A DNA stretch of 64,000 nt from Draconibacterium aestuarii (GTDB lineage Bacteria > Bacteroidota > Bacteroidia > Bacteroidales > Prolixibacteraceae). Shown here one piece after another: positions 18,982 through 27,709 of this stretch (its first letter is position 1; the number at the start of each line of letters is the position of its first letter). Made by a program: the position numbers and the translations under genes. Below the pieces are notes generated by a model that saw only the letters and a program-made list of their open reading frames with translations, did not search any database and had not been told where the DNA came from. The stretch is taken from contig JAPOHD010000069.1 in the NCBI GenBank assembly GCA_026671195.1, positions 167,631-231,630 of the forward strand, given 5' to 3'.

Positions 18982-19000
18982 TTAATAAAGTAAATTTACC

Positions 19001-19543
19001 ATGGCTCATAAGAAAGGTGTAGGTAGTTCGAAAAACGGACGCGAATCGGAAAGTAAACGACTTGGAGTAAAAATTTACGGAGGTCAGTTTGCAAAAGCTG
19101 GTAACATATTAATTCGCCAGCGAGGAACAAAACATCACCCGGGTGATAATGTAGGAATGGGAAAAGATCATACCCTTTTTGCATTGATTGACGGAACTGT
19201 TGTTTTCAGAAAAAAGAAAAATAATCGTTCATATGTATCGGTTGCTCCAATTGTTGACGTTGATGTTGCAGTTGCTGAAGCTCCTGCTGCAAAAGCAGCT
19301 CCGGTTGTTGAAGAAGTAAAAGAAGAAGCTCCTAAAGTGGAAGCAAAGGGCGACGATCTTACTAAACTAACTGGTGTTGGACCTAAATTGGCTGAAATTT
19401 TAGTAGAAGGTGGTTTTACATCTTACGCTGAAATTGCTGCTGCTTCGGCTGAAGCAATCCAGAAAGTACTAGAATCTGCAGGAAGCCGTTACGCTTCTAA
19501 AGATCCTGCTCCATGGATTGAAGAAGCAAAAGGTTTAGCTTAA
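19001..19543 (+). CDS. rpmA: 50S ribosomal protein L27 with C-terminal helix-hairpin-helix extension
   Basis: Residues 1-85 are a complete L27 ([39 protein letters not shown]), whose N-terminal tail reaches the peptidyl transferase centre. L27 usually ends at 85-90 residues, but this product has 180. An Ala/Pro/Val/Glu-rich linker (about 86-120) leads to a helix-hairpin-helix domain ([20 protein letters not shown], then a long helix and WIEEAKGLA). The fusion is in frame with no stop or shift between parts. Such HhH domains bind nucleic acid, and similar tails on ribosomal protein L21 are known in Flavobacteria. A strong terminator follows. Confidence 0.95.
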   Translation: MAHKKGVGSSKNGRESESKRLGVKIYGGQFAKAGNILIRQRGTKHHPGDNVGMGKDHTLFALIDGTVVFRKKKNNRSYVSVAPIVDVDVAVAEAPAAKAAPVVEEVKEEAPKVEAKGDDLTKLTGVGPKLAEILVEGGFTSYAEIAAASAEAIQKVLESAGSRYASKDPAPWIEEAKGLA

Positions 19544-19584
19544 TCACATCGATTAAATCAGGAGTTTCCTGAAAAAGATATAAA

Positions 19585-19616
19585 AACTCTTGTCGCTTGC
19601 GGCAGGAGTTTTTTGT
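19585..19616 (+). terminator. Terminator of rplU-rpmA
   Basis: AACTCTTGTCGC and GCGGCAGGAGTT form a 12-bp stem with a TT loop (two G-U pairs), followed by TTTTTTGTTG. Confidence 0.9.
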
Positions 19617-19630
19617 TGTTTATAATTACC

Positions 19631-19705
19631 TGTCATTTCGAACGAAGTGAGAGATCTGCCGTGCTAAGTCAGAGATTTCCCAGTTATTCTTACTTCGAAA
19701 TAACA
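19631..19705. repeat. Palindromic dispersed repeat (TGTCATTTCGAA class)
   Basis: TGTCATTTCGAA at 19631-19642 is mirrored by TTCGAAATAACA ending at 19705, enclosing GAAGTGAGAGATCTGCC and its partial mirror. This resembles a widespread degenerate intergenic repeat of Bacteroidota; I see it once here. Confidence 0.5.
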
Positions 19706-19720
19706 TAACATTCAACTTTT

Positions 19721-19782
19721 CTTTAAACTTTGAACCTTAAACCCTAAACTCTGAACTTCGAACTCTGAACTTTAAACTTTTC
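19721..19782. repeat. Low-complexity AAACTTTGAAC repeat; contains a solo copy of the four-helix element arm
   Basis: The stretch iterates variants of CTTTAAAC/CTCTGAAC. Bases 19721-19750 match the reverse complement of 44408-44437, the left arm of the four-helix insert, at 26 of 30 positions by eye. No four-helix gene lies nearby. Confidence 0.6.
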
Positions 19783-19786
19783 CTTG

Positions 19787-19794
19787 TACATTTG
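19787..19794 (+). promoter_or_regulatory. -7 element for serS
   Basis: TACATTTG fits TAnnTTTG and lies 23 bases before the serS ATG. The -33 position falls inside the low-complexity repeat. Confidence 0.5.
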
Positions 19795-19817
19795 CGCTGC
19801 ATTTAAAACAGAGAAAC

Positions 19818-21092
19818 ATGCTCAACTTAAAATTTATTCAAGACAATCCGGAGTTAGTAGTAGAAAAATTGAAACGTAAGAATTTCGATGCTTCGGAGAT
19901 TGTTTCAACTATAATTGATCTTTACGCTCAGAAAAATAAATTGCAAGGCGAGGCCGATGAAGCTAAAGCCGAAATGAATAAAATTTCGAAAGAAATTGGT
20001 CTGCTTTTCCGCGAAGGCAAAGCCGAAGAAGCAAATGCTGCAAAAGCACGCACTTCCGAAATTAAAGAAAACATTAAACAATTTGATACTGATTTTGCGG
20101 CCATCGAAGAAAAAGTAACAAATCTTTTAATTCTGTTACCTAACCTACCTCACGATTCGGTTCCTTCAGGCAAAGGCGAACAAGATAACGAGGTGGTAAA
20201 ATCGCATGGAGATATTCCTGTTTTGCACGAGAATGCAATGCCACACTGGGAGCTGGCAACAAAATACAACCTTATCGATTTTGAATTGGGAGTAAAAATC
20301 ACCGGCGCAGGATTTCCGGTTTACCGGGGCAAAGGAGCACAATTACAACGTGCACTTATAAACTTCTTTTTAGCTGAAGCATCAAAAGCTGGTTACGAAG
20401 AAATTCAACCTCCGCTGGCTGTTAACGAAGCTTCAGGTTTTGGAACCGGACAGTTGCCCGACAAAGAAGGACAAATGTACCACGTTACCGAAGATAATTT
20501 ATACCTGATTCCAACAGCTGAAGTGCCGGTAACCAATATTTATCGCGATGTAATTTTAGATGCCAAAGATCTTCCATATAAAAACACGGCTTACAGTGCT
20601 TGTTTCCGTCGCGAAGCAGGTTCGTATGGTAAAGATGTTCGCGGACTTAACCGTTTACATCAGTTCGATAAAGTAGAGATTGTACAAATTGCACATCCCG
20701 AAAAATCATACGAAACACTGGACGAAATGGTAACATACGTTGAAGGGTTGGTGAAAAAGTTAGGCTTGCCATATCGTATTCTTCGCTTATGTGGAGGCGA
20801 TGCCAGTTTTGCCTCGGCATTAACCTACGATTTTGAAGTGTATTCAACTGCCCAGGAAAAATGGCTGGAAGTAAGTTCGGTTTCTAACTTCGAATCGTTT
20901 CAGGCCAACCGCTTAAAATTACGTTTCCGCGAAGAAGGAGTTAAAAAGCCGCAAATTGCGCATACGTTGAATGGTAGTGCACTGGCACTTCCACGAATTG
21001 TTGCTGCTCTTCTGGAAAACAACCAAACTCCTGAAGGAATTAAAATTCCGGAGGCGCTGGTTCCTTATACTGGTTTCGATATTATTAATTAA
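19818..21092 (+). CDS. serS: Seryl-tRNA synthetase
   Basis: At 424 residues it has normal length. Residues 1-105 form the long antiparallel coiled coil that grips the tRNA-Ser extra arm (IIDLYAQKNKLQGEADEAKAE and following). The class II catalytic core follows, with motif 2 (CFRREAGSYGKDVRGLNRLH) and motif 3 (LNGSALALPRIVAALLENNQ). It charges tRNA-Ser with serine in the cytoplasm. It is transcribed alone, with a -7 element in front and a terminator behind. Confidence 0.97.
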   Translation: MLNLKFIQDNPELVVEKLKRKNFDASEIVSTIIDLYAQKNKLQGEADEAKAEMNKISKEIGLLFREGKAEEANAAKARTSEIKENIKQFDTDFAAIEEKVTNLLILLPNLPHDSVPSGKGEQDNEVVKSHGDIPVLHENAMPHWELATKYNLIDFELGVKITGAGFPVYRGKGAQLQRALINFFLAEASKAGYEEIQPPLAVNEASGFGTGQLPDKEGQMYHVTEDNLYLIPTAEVPVTNIYRDVILDAKDLPYKNTAYSACFRREAGSYGKDVRGLNRLHQFDKVEIVQIAHPEKSYETLDEMVTYVEGLVKKLGLPYRILRLCGGDASFASALTYDFEVYSTAQEKWLEVSSVSNFESFQANRLKLRFREEGVKKPQIAHTLNGSALALPRIVAALLENNQTPEGIKIPEALVPYTGFDIIN

Positions 21093-21110
21093 AAGTTATT
21101 CCAGGTAAGT

Positions 21111-21165
21111 CGTGCTGAACTTGTTTCAGCATCTATAAAGATTCCAAGACAAGTTTGGAATGACG
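21111..21165. repeat. Dispersed repeat (CGTGCTGAACTTGTTTCAGCATC class)
   Basis: GCTGAACTTGTTTCAGC is itself near-palindromic and is followed by ATTCCAAGACAAGTTTGGAATGACG, which also folds. A shorter relative with TTGTTTCAGGG occurs at 27585-27640. Confidence 0.45.
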
Positions 21166-21186
21166 GATCGAACAACAGACGAAATA

Positions 21187-21224
21187 GAAAAAGCCCGAAA
21201 GAAATGTATTCTTTCGGGCTTTTA
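21187..21224. terminator. Bidirectional terminator between serS and the exonuclease gene
   Basis: AAAGCCCGAAAGAA pairs with TTCTTTCGGGCTTT around an ATGTA loop, with A-tract before and T-tract after, so it can stop both converging transcripts. Confidence 0.9.
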
Positions 21225-21242
21225 TACAAATGAACCTCCCAC

Positions 21243-21839
21243 CTAAAGTCGAATTTCTTTAGCTCGCCGAAAAAGTTCGGACAAACAACTGCCAGTAAGT
21301 TCAGCATCTTCCAAAGCATTGTGTTTATTCCGTGTACGTTCCATTTCGAGATATTCGGATATTGCGTTAAGACCAAGACCTTTAGGCACGTCCTTACCAT
21401 TCGTCTCCAATATTGTTTTATAAAATAACATTATATCCTGCAAATCGATGTACTGATATGCAAAAGGCCAGGTTAGGTTTATCGTTTCGTATGCAGCTTT
21501 TAAAAAGCTAATATCGTTGTTAATTCCCTGCCCGCAAATTTTAAGGTCGCGCATGGCTTTCCTCGATGAAAATTCTCCTTCATCCTGCAACCAGTATTCC
21601 AAATCGTCTATTGTTTCTTCCAGCGACGGCGCTTCATCCAGCTCAAAGCGCGATATACCATGAATCCGTTTACTTCCGGGATCAAAATCAGCTTCATTTT
21701 CAGGATAAATTAACGATTCGAAAGTGCTAATCTGGTCAAAGTTTTCATCGAGCAATACTGCTCCAATTTGAATAATATCGTGGATCCCCGGAGTTTGTCC
21801 CGACATTTCCAGGTCGAGACATAGATACTGTTCGCTCAT
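21243..21839 (-). CDS. DEDDh 3'-5' exonuclease (DnaQ/oligoribonuclease-like)
   Basis: This 198-residue exonuclease carries the DEDDh set: Asp9/Glu11 in CLDLEMSG, the central Asp in GQGINNDISFL, and His/Asp in HNALEDAELTG. IHGISRFEL is the usual segment before the second motif. Such single-domain enzymes degrade short DNA or RNA from the 3' end with two metal ions. It could serve DNA repair or RNA turnover. The gene is transcribed toward serS and ends at a shared terminator. Confidence 0.85.
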   Translation of the reverse strand: MSEQYLCLDLEMSGQTPGIHDIIQIGAVLLDENFDQISTFESLIYPENEADFDPGSKRIHGISRFELDEAPSLEETIDDLEYWLQDEGEFSSRKAMRDLKICGQGINNDISFLKAAYETINLTWPFAYQYIDLQDIMLFYKTILETNGKDVPKGLGLNAISEYLEMERTRNKHNALEDAELTGSCLSELFRRAKEIRL

Positions 21840-21914
21840 AAACGATTTATTTAAATATTATTTCAGAGCAATAAAAATAACATATTAATTATTCTACTGG
21901 CTGAATCGCATCTA

Positions 21915-21952
21915 TAAAAAAGCCCGGAAGAAATAAATCTCCGGGCTTTTAA
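21915..21952 (-). terminator. Terminator downstream of asd and the small gene
   Basis: AGCCCGGAAGA and its mirror TCTCCGGGCT form a stem; on the minus strand TTTTTTATAG follows. It lies 17 bases beyond the 40-residue small gene. Confidence 0.85.
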
Positions 21953-21968
21953 TATTCTAATTTAAACT

Positions 21969-22091
21969 CTAAATCAGTTTTATAACTTCTTCATGTGACT
22001 GATAATAACGTTTCGAGAACGAAGCTTGCAATTTTTGAAAATCAAGGAGTTTACTTTCGTAAATAACTGTTTCAAAAATTGTGTAACGCAT
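21969..22091 (-). CDS. Small 40-residue protein downstream of asd
   Basis: The frame starts MRYTIFETVIYESKLLDFQK and continues with a helix rich in basic and aromatic residues, ending HEEVIKLI before TAG. It begins 23 bases after the asd stop on the same strand and is closed by a strong terminator, so asd and this frame make one transcript. No family is recognised. Composition and the exact fit between gene and terminator favour a real peptide. Confidence 0.45.
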   Translation of the reverse strand: MRYTIFETVIYESKLLDFQKLQASFSKRYYQSHEEVIKLI

Positions 22092-22114
22092 TTATCGGAG
22101 CCTTATTTCAGACA

Positions 22115-23125
22115 CTACTTTACTTCGCCGTTGGCAATCAACCACTCGGCAATTTGTACTGCATTTAATGCAGCTCCTTTTTTAATCTGATCGCCCACAC
22201 ACCAGAAAGTAATACTGTTCGGGTCAGTAACATCCTCACGGATCCGTCCCACGTACACATCATCTTTTCCTGACACAAACAATGGCATTGGGTATTCATT
22301 ATTTGCAGGATTATCAATAACTGTCAAACCTTCGAAGTTCTCAAAAGCCTCTTTCACCTCTTTTACCGATATCGGATTTTCAGTTTCCACCCAAATCGCT
22401 TCAGAGTGTGCACGAGCCACAGGAATACGAACACAAGTAGCACTTACTTCAGCATCGGTATGCATAATTTTTTTGGTTTCCCAGTTCATTTTCATTTCTT
22501 CCTTGGTATAATCATTCTCAAGGAAAACATCAATGTGCGGGATAATATTCATGGCCAACTGGTGGGCGAATTTTTCAACCTTTGCCGGTTTACCTTGAGC
22601 AACATCCAATACCTGTTCTTCCAGTTCTGCAATACCCTGTGCTCCGGCACCACTTGCTGCCTGGTAGGTTGCTACACGTACTCTTTTTATCTTCGACAAA
22701 TTTTCAATGGGTTTCAACGCCACAACCATCTGTATAGTTGAACAGTTTGGATTGGCAATAATATTTCGCGGTCTGATTCTTGCATCTTCAGGATTTACCT
22801 CAGGCACAACCAGCGGCACATCATCAACATAACGGAATGCGCTCGAATTATCAATCATAATTGCACCGTGTTTGGTAATCGTTTCAGCATATTCTTTTGA
22901 AATACTGGCACCTGCAGAAGTCAGGGCAATATCAATACCTTTAAAATCGTCACCATGTTTGAGTTCCTTTACTGTTAGCTGTTTACCCTTAAATTCGTAA
23001 GTTTTGCCGGCACTCCTTGCCGAACCAAAAATTACCAACTCGTCCATGGGAAAATCCCTCTCGGCAAGCACTTTCAGGAACTCCTGCCCCACGGCACCGC
23101 TTACACCAACAATTGCAACTCTCAT
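22115..23125 (-). CDS. asd: Aspartate-semialdehyde dehydrogenase
   Basis: The 336-residue enzyme reduces aspartyl phosphate to aspartate semialdehyde with NADPH, the branch point to lysine/diaminopimelate, threonine and methionine. It has the NADP-binding [14 protein letters not shown] at the N-terminus, the catalytic Cys128 in NPNCSTIQ, and the active-site His in [12 protein letters not shown]. Length is normal. Aspartate kinase, the preceding enzyme, is in this window at 38769-40085 but not in the same operon. Confidence 0.96.
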   Translation of the reverse strand: MRVAIVGVSGAVGQEFLKVLAERDFPMDELVIFGSARSAGKTYEFKGKQLTVKELKHGDDFKGIDIALTSAGASISKEYAETITKHGAIMIDNSSAFRYVDDVPLVVPEVNPEDARIRPRNIIANPNCSTIQMVVALKPIENLSKIKRVRVATYQAASGAGAQGIAELEEQVLDVAQGKPAKVEKFAHQLAMNIIPHIDVFLENDYTKEEMKMNWETKKIMHTDAEVSATCVRIPVARAHSEAIWVETENPISVKEVKEAFENFEGLTVIDNPANNEYPMPLFVSGKDDVYVGRIREDVTDPNSITFWCVGDQIKKGAALNAVQIAEWLIANGEVK

Positions 23126-23206
23126 CGTTTTAATTTTTAAAATTTTACTGTCTATTTTGTCTAAATGTGCGGTAAAGTTAGTATTTTGCTTCTAATTGTA
23201 AATCTG

Positions 23207-24646
23207 ATGAATCCCAATCTTCTAAAATTATTAACATTCTGGCTCCTACTGTTTTATTTCAATGGGCAGGCACAGGAAATCTGGCGCGAGAGTTTTTCTT
23301 TTCCCGATAAAGGAATCTGGGGAAATGAAAACGGATCAGGCATCCAATCTGATTTCGAAGGAATTACAAAATGGAGCCTCGATTATTCTAATGTTTTGTT
23401 GACAAATGGAGATGATTACGCAAAGACCGTAACAACTTCCGACGGACGGTTTGAATGCCGCGATATTAATGGAGAAGTCGTTTGGTACTCGGAAACGATC
23501 GACATTTCTGCGTATAAAAACTGCACCATTCAACTTACTGCGAGTGAGACGGGAAGCGGAACGAACGAAGAAACAAAATACTTAAAAACCTATTTCAGAA
23601 TAGATAAAAGTGAAGAAACTCCTTTTGAAACCAATGGAATTAATGTGGGGAACTGGGGTTCGAGTACTGCTGAACAACCCAATTTAAACGGAAACCAGGT
23701 TCAGGTTATAGTTTATTTGAACAATCATTATTCAGCCGACAAAGTCATCTTAGATGAATTGGTTATTACCGGCGAAGAGAAGAATCCGGTTAGTATTGAA
23801 CCAGGTGAAGTTTTAATTAACGAAGTGCTGTTTAATCCGGTTCCCGATGGAGAAGATTTTGTTGAAGTTTATAACAATTCGGAAAAAGTTATTCCGCTAA
23901 ATAAACTTTACCTCGCCTCGCGTGACAATGATTTGAACCTTACACAAGTTTACCCGCTGTCGAGAGAAAAATATGAATTGGAATCAGAAAGTTACCTGGC
24001 ACTGACTAAAGACACCAATGGTGTTTTTCCCTGGTTTACAATTCAATGTCCCGGGTGCTTTTTACAAATGGAGAAATTCCCGTCGTACAATAACGACGAA
24101 GATTATGTGGTGCTTCTGAACTCTGATATGGAAATAATTGATGAATTCTATTACAACGAAAAAATGCACATGCCATTACTTTATGATCGCGAAGGAATTT
24201 CGCTGGAGCGCATTTCATTCACCGGCAACACAAACGATCCCAGCAACTGGCACTCGGCCTCCACAGAGTCGGGTTACGGAACACCGGGTTACCAAAACTC
24301 ACAATTTGAAAACGAGGAACGAAACACGGGCTCAGTAACTTTCGCCCCCAAAGCCTTTTCGCCCAACAACGACGGGTACAACGATATTTATTCCATCCAT
24401 TTCGCACTCGACAAACCCGGCTACCTTGCCAACATCTGGATTTTCGACTCAGCTGGCAGACTGGTTACACAACTTTGCAAAAACAACATTCTGGGTACTT
24501 CCGACCAGATAAAATGGGATGGAGAAGACGAAACCGGACAAAGACAAAAGTTAGGTGCTTACATTGTTTTGGTAGAACTATTCAATACTGAAGGTTATGT
24601 TAAACGATATAAGGACGGGGTGGTTTTAACCGATATTTTGGAATAA
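23207..24646 (+). CDS. Secreted lamin-tail-domain protein with gliding-type C-terminal domain
   Basis: A signal peptide of about 22 residues (LLTFWLLLFYFNGQAQ) begins at the ATG at 23207, preferred over 23165 because the hydrophobic core then sits at the start. A beta-sandwich (about 25-190) precedes a lamin tail domain (PGEVLINEVLFNPVPDGEDFV through TPGYQNSQ, about 200-370). The C-terminal 100 residues (AFSPNNDGYNDIY to DGVVL) match the FlgD-like, gliding-motility-associated type B C-terminal domain, implying type IX secretion. The role is unknown; lamin tail domains often accompany surface nucleases or calcium-binding proteins. Confidence 0.82.
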   Translation: MNPNLLKLLTFWLLLFYFNGQAQEIWRESFSFPDKGIWGNENGSGIQSDFEGITKWSLDYSNVLLTNGDDYAKTVTTSDGRFECRDINGEVVWYSETIDISAYKNCTIQLTASETGSGTNEETKYLKTYFRIDKSEETPFETNGINVGNWGSSTAEQPNLNGNQVQVIVYLNNHYSADKVILDELVITGEEKNPVSIEPGEVLINEVLFNPVPDGEDFVEVYNNSEKVIPLNKLYLASRDNDLNLTQVYPLSREKYELESESYLALTKDTNGVFPWFTIQCPGCFLQMEKFPSYNNDEDYVVLLNSDMEIIDEFYYNEKMHMPLLYDREGISLERISFTGNTNDPSNWHSASTESGYGTPGYQNSQFENEERNTGSVTFAPKAFSPNNDGYNDIYSIHFALDKPGYLANIWIFDSAGRLVTQLCKNNILGTSDQIKWDGEDETGQRQKLGAYIVLVELFNTEGYVKRYKDGVVLTDILE

Positions 24647-24723
24647 AAAATGTAATTTTCCCATAAAAACAATACCTACTTATTGATTTCAAAAACGCAA
24701 AAACAAAAATCACTCAATTCAAG

Positions 24724-26187
24724 ATGAAACGAAACTTCCTCTACTTCGCCTGGCGCGAATTTACGCGTTCGGCAACGATGAACAAAAACATTGCAACCAA
24801 AGGGATACTCATTTTCTTTGCCATTTATTTTTCGCTGGTGGCTCTTTTTATGGGCTTTCAGCTAAGCGAAAACCTGGCCGATGTCCCCAACAAAATTGAG
24901 GCTTTTAATGCCCTGGTTTTTATATACGTTGGATTTGAGTTTGTACTTCGAATTATGATTCAGAATTTGCCAACTTTCGGTTTTCAGCCTTTTCTGATCA
25001 TTCCGGTGAAACGCAAACGCATTGCCCGTTACATGCTTAACAAATCGCTGTTGCACTTTTTTAATGTGCTGCCTTTGTTTTTGCTCATCCCGTTTTTGTT
25101 CCGAACCGCGGTTCACGAACTGGAAACCACAGCTTTGATCGCCTGGCTGACAGCACTTATCTTAATGATCTTTGTAAATCATTTCCTGGCCATTTATGTC
25201 AAGTGGCGCACAAACGAATCAAATGTTTTATTTTATAGTTTTCTGGCGTTGGCGGCCGGAGTAACTGCCATAGACTGTTTCAATATTTTTGATATTACCG
25301 GCACTTTTGGCAAACTCTTCGACATAGTAGTCGCCAACCCGGTTGCAGTTGTAATTTTTCCGGTTCTTATTGTTGCGTTATACTTTTTAAACCAGAAATA
25401 CATCAATAGCCGTTTTTATCTCGACGAGCTCTCACAAAAGAAAAAAGAAGGAACCACTCACGATTTTTCGTGGTTGAACAATGTGGGAGAGTACGGCAAA
25501 ATGCTTTCGCTCGAAGTAAAAATGTTGCTACGTAACAAACGCCCACGAAATACAGTTATGATGTCGGTACTTTTTATTTTTTATGGCCTGCTGCTATACA
25601 AAGATCATAATGCCGATATGCCGGAAGTGATTTTTGTATTTGGAGGCATGTTTATGACCGGTATTTTCAGTATGATGTACGGGCAATTTTTCCCGGCCTG
25701 GCACAGCCGCTACTATCCGCTTTTAATGGCACAAAACGTAAAAATGAAACAAATTTTGCAATCTGCCTTTTTCCTTATGGCGGTTACAAATATTATTTTC
25801 TACCTGCTATCATTGGGATATATGTACATCGATCCCAAGGTGCTATACATACATTTTGTAGTTATGCTTTACAATGTTGGCGTAAATACCTGGGTTATTT
25901 TCGCTTTAGGGTTGAACAGTAAAAAATCAATCGACCTCGATCAGCGTGCTATGTTCAACTACCAGGGGATGAGTGCTACCAACTGGCTGATCACTTTCCC
26001 GATTTTATTTGGGCCAATGGCCGTTTACGGATTACTCAGTCTGGCCTTTGGAAAAATTGTCGCTTATTTAATTCTTGGATCACTCGGCTTAATTGGCATT
26101 GTATTACATCCTCGCTTAATAGACTATTTTACCAAACAATATTTAAAACGAAAACATAAAATGATAGCGGGGTACAAAGCCACTTAG
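24724..26187 (+). CDS. ABC exporter permease (DUF5687 family)
   Basis: This 487-residue protein has about twelve hydrophobic segments and the N-terminal pattern of Bacteroidota DUF5687 permeases (YFAWREFTRSATMNKN; LPTFGFQPFLIIPVKRKRIARY). It should pair with the ATPase encoded 62 bases downstream to form an ABC-2-like exporter. The substrate is not evident. The preceding gene for the lamin-tail protein ends 77 bases upstream on the same strand, but a functional link is not shown. Confidence 0.85.
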   Translation: MKRNFLYFAWREFTRSATMNKNIATKGILIFFAIYFSLVALFMGFQLSENLADVPNKIEAFNALVFIYVGFEFVLRIMIQNLPTFGFQPFLIIPVKRKRIARYMLNKSLLHFFNVLPLFLLIPFLFRTAVHELETTALIAWLTALILMIFVNHFLAIYVKWRTNESNVLFYSFLALAAGVTAIDCFNIFDITGTFGKLFDIVVANPVAVVIFPVLIVALYFLNQKYINSRFYLDELSQKKKEGTTHDFSWLNNVGEYGKMLSLEVKMLLRNKRPRNTVMMSVLFIFYGLLLYKDHNADMPEVIFVFGGMFMTGIFSMMYGQFFPAWHSRYYPLLMAQNVKMKQILQSAFFLMAVTNIIFYLLSLGYMYIDPKVLYIHFVVMLYNVGVNTWVIFALGLNSKKSIDLDQRAMFNYQGMSATNWLITFPILFGPMAVYGLLSLAFGKIVAYLILGSLGLIGIVLHPRLIDYFTKQYLKRKHKMIAGYKAT

Positions 26188-26249
26188 ATACAAGAAGTTG
26201 GAAGAAAATATCATTAATAATTAATCAATAAGCAATAATAAATCGTATC

Positions 26250-26978
26250 ATGATACAAGCAATAAATCTACAAAAAGCATATAACGGAACAACCGTACTA
26301 AATTTAGCAGAATTAAAAATTGAAAAAGGCCAGATATTTGGGCTTGTTGGTAACAACGGTGCCGGAAAAACAACGCTGTTTTCCCTGGTTCTCGACCTAA
26401 TCAGGGCCACCCGGGGGAAAGTTATGATTAACGAAATTCCGGTGGCCAAATCAGAAGACTGGAAAGAATTAGTATCGGCATATATCGACGAGAGTTTTAC
26501 TATTGGATACTTAACTCCCGACGAATATTTTAGTTTTATAGGCGAACTGCGCGGAATGAATGCAAAAGATGTAAGCAACTTTTTAGAAGCTTACAATGAC
26601 TTTTTTAAAGACGAAATACTGGGGAAAAAGAAATTTATCCGCGATCTCTCGAAAGGAAACCAGAAAAAAGTAGGCGTTGTTGGAGCTCTAATGGGCAATC
26701 CCGAGGTAATTATTCTTGACGAACCCTTTGCCAACCTCGATCCATCGTCGCAGTACCAGTTGCGAAACATTATTAAAGAATTATCTCAACATAAAGAAAA
26801 AACCTTGCTGATATCGAGCCACGACCTCGACCATGTTGCCGATGTTTGCTCGCGTATTGTTATTCTTGAAAAAGGTGAAATTGTGCGCGATGTTGAAAAA
26901 ACAGATTCAACCTTGGCCGAGTTGGAAGAGTTCTTTACAGGTGTTAAATCGGAACCTGACTTTTTGGAAGAATTATAA
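26250..26978 (+). CDS. ABC transporter ATP-binding protein
   Basis: The 242-residue ATPase has Walker A GNNGAGKTT (residues 33-41), signature LSKGNQKKVG, Walker B VIILDEPFANLDPSS and the H-loop His in ISSHDLDHV. It powers the exporter whose permease is encoded just upstream. The signature has K in place of the more common G, as in many ABC-2 exporters. Gene order permease then ATPase is usual for DUF5687 systems. Confidence 0.93.
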   Translation: MIQAINLQKAYNGTTVLNLAELKIEKGQIFGLVGNNGAGKTTLFSLVLDLIRATRGKVMINEIPVAKSEDWKELVSAYIDESFTIGYLTPDEYFSFIGELRGMNAKDVSNFLEAYNDFFKDEILGKKKFIRDLSKGNQKKVGVVGALMGNPEVIILDEPFANLDPSSQYQLRNIIKELSQHKEKTLLISSHDLDHVADVCSRIVILEKGEIVRDVEKTDSTLAELEEFFTGVKSEPDFLEEL

Positions 26979-27085
26979 GGAACCTATTTCATCCCCCATA
27001 CACCTTTTATTCTCTGGAATAACACTATAGGAATAAGCAAGTTTTTTACTTAAATTTATGTTCCTTAAAAAAGTGTTGTTTAAGT

Positions 27086-27556
27086 ATGGAAAATCAAGAA
27101 GCTAACGTAAACCAGGCCTATTCGAAAATGGCACAGCTATGTAGCCGCTCAGAGCAATGTTCTGCCGATATTCGAAAAAAAATACTAGCGTACGAAATAG
27201 TTGACGAAATAGTTGACGAAATAATTGAAAAACTGATTGCAGAGAAGTACATCGACGATAAACGTTATGTAAGGGCATACGTAAACGACAAGTTCAAAAT
27301 AAATAAATGGGGCAAAATAAAAATGCGTTATTATTTAAAAATGAAAGGTCTTTCGGACGAAACAATCGACTATGGGTTGGAAAATATTGACGAAGAAAAA
27401 TACAAAGCGCTTCTGATTAAAACCATGAAATCCAAAGCCAAAACAATTAAAACGAAAGATAAATTTCAGAAAATGGGACAAGTTATTCGTTATGCCCAAA
27501 ACCGTGGTTTCGAACCTGAATTGATTCACCGGTTTATGAATGAGGCACTGGAGTAA
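27086..27556 (+). CDS. recX: RecX-family regulatory protein
   Basis: The 156-residue protein fits RecX: three-helix repeats with CSRSEQCSADIRKKI, KLIAEKYIDDKRYVRAYVNDKFKINKWGK and RGFEPELIHRFMNEAL. RecX caps and limits RecA filaments. An exact 12-base duplication (27194-27217) gives DEIVDEIIEK-like repetition in the second helix and lengthens it by four residues. recA is not in this window. Confidence 0.88.
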   Translation: MENQEANVNQAYSKMAQLCSRSEQCSADIRKKILAYEIVDEIVDEIIEKLIAEKYIDDKRYVRAYVNDKFKINKWGKIKMRYYLKMKGLSDETIDYGLENIDEEKYKALLIKTMKSKAKTIKTKDKFQKMGQVIRYAQNRGFEPELIHRFMNEALE

Positions 27557-27584
27557 TATTTCATAGTTACACAATATTTCGCCC

Positions 27585-27640
27585 TTACCTTGTTTCAGGG
27601 TCTTTCAACAAAAGCTGCTGAAATAAATTCGGCATGACAA
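27585..27640. repeat. Degenerate dispersed repeat (TTGTTTCAGG / GCTGAAATAAATTCGGCATGAC)
   Basis: The two halves are partial reverse complements and resemble the 21111-21165 repeat. It fills the spacer between recX and prfB. Confidence 0.4.
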
Positions 27641-27675
27641 AGAAAGATATTCAACATTTCCCCGAATAATCTTAT

Positions 27676-27683
27676 TACCTTTG
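27676..27683 (+). promoter_or_regulatory. -7 element for prfB
   Basis: TACCTTTG fits TAnnTTTG and lies 27 bases before the prfB ATG; no good -33 box is seen. Confidence 0.45.
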
Positions 27684-27709
27684 CAAACCATTAATAAATA
27701 CGTAAATAA

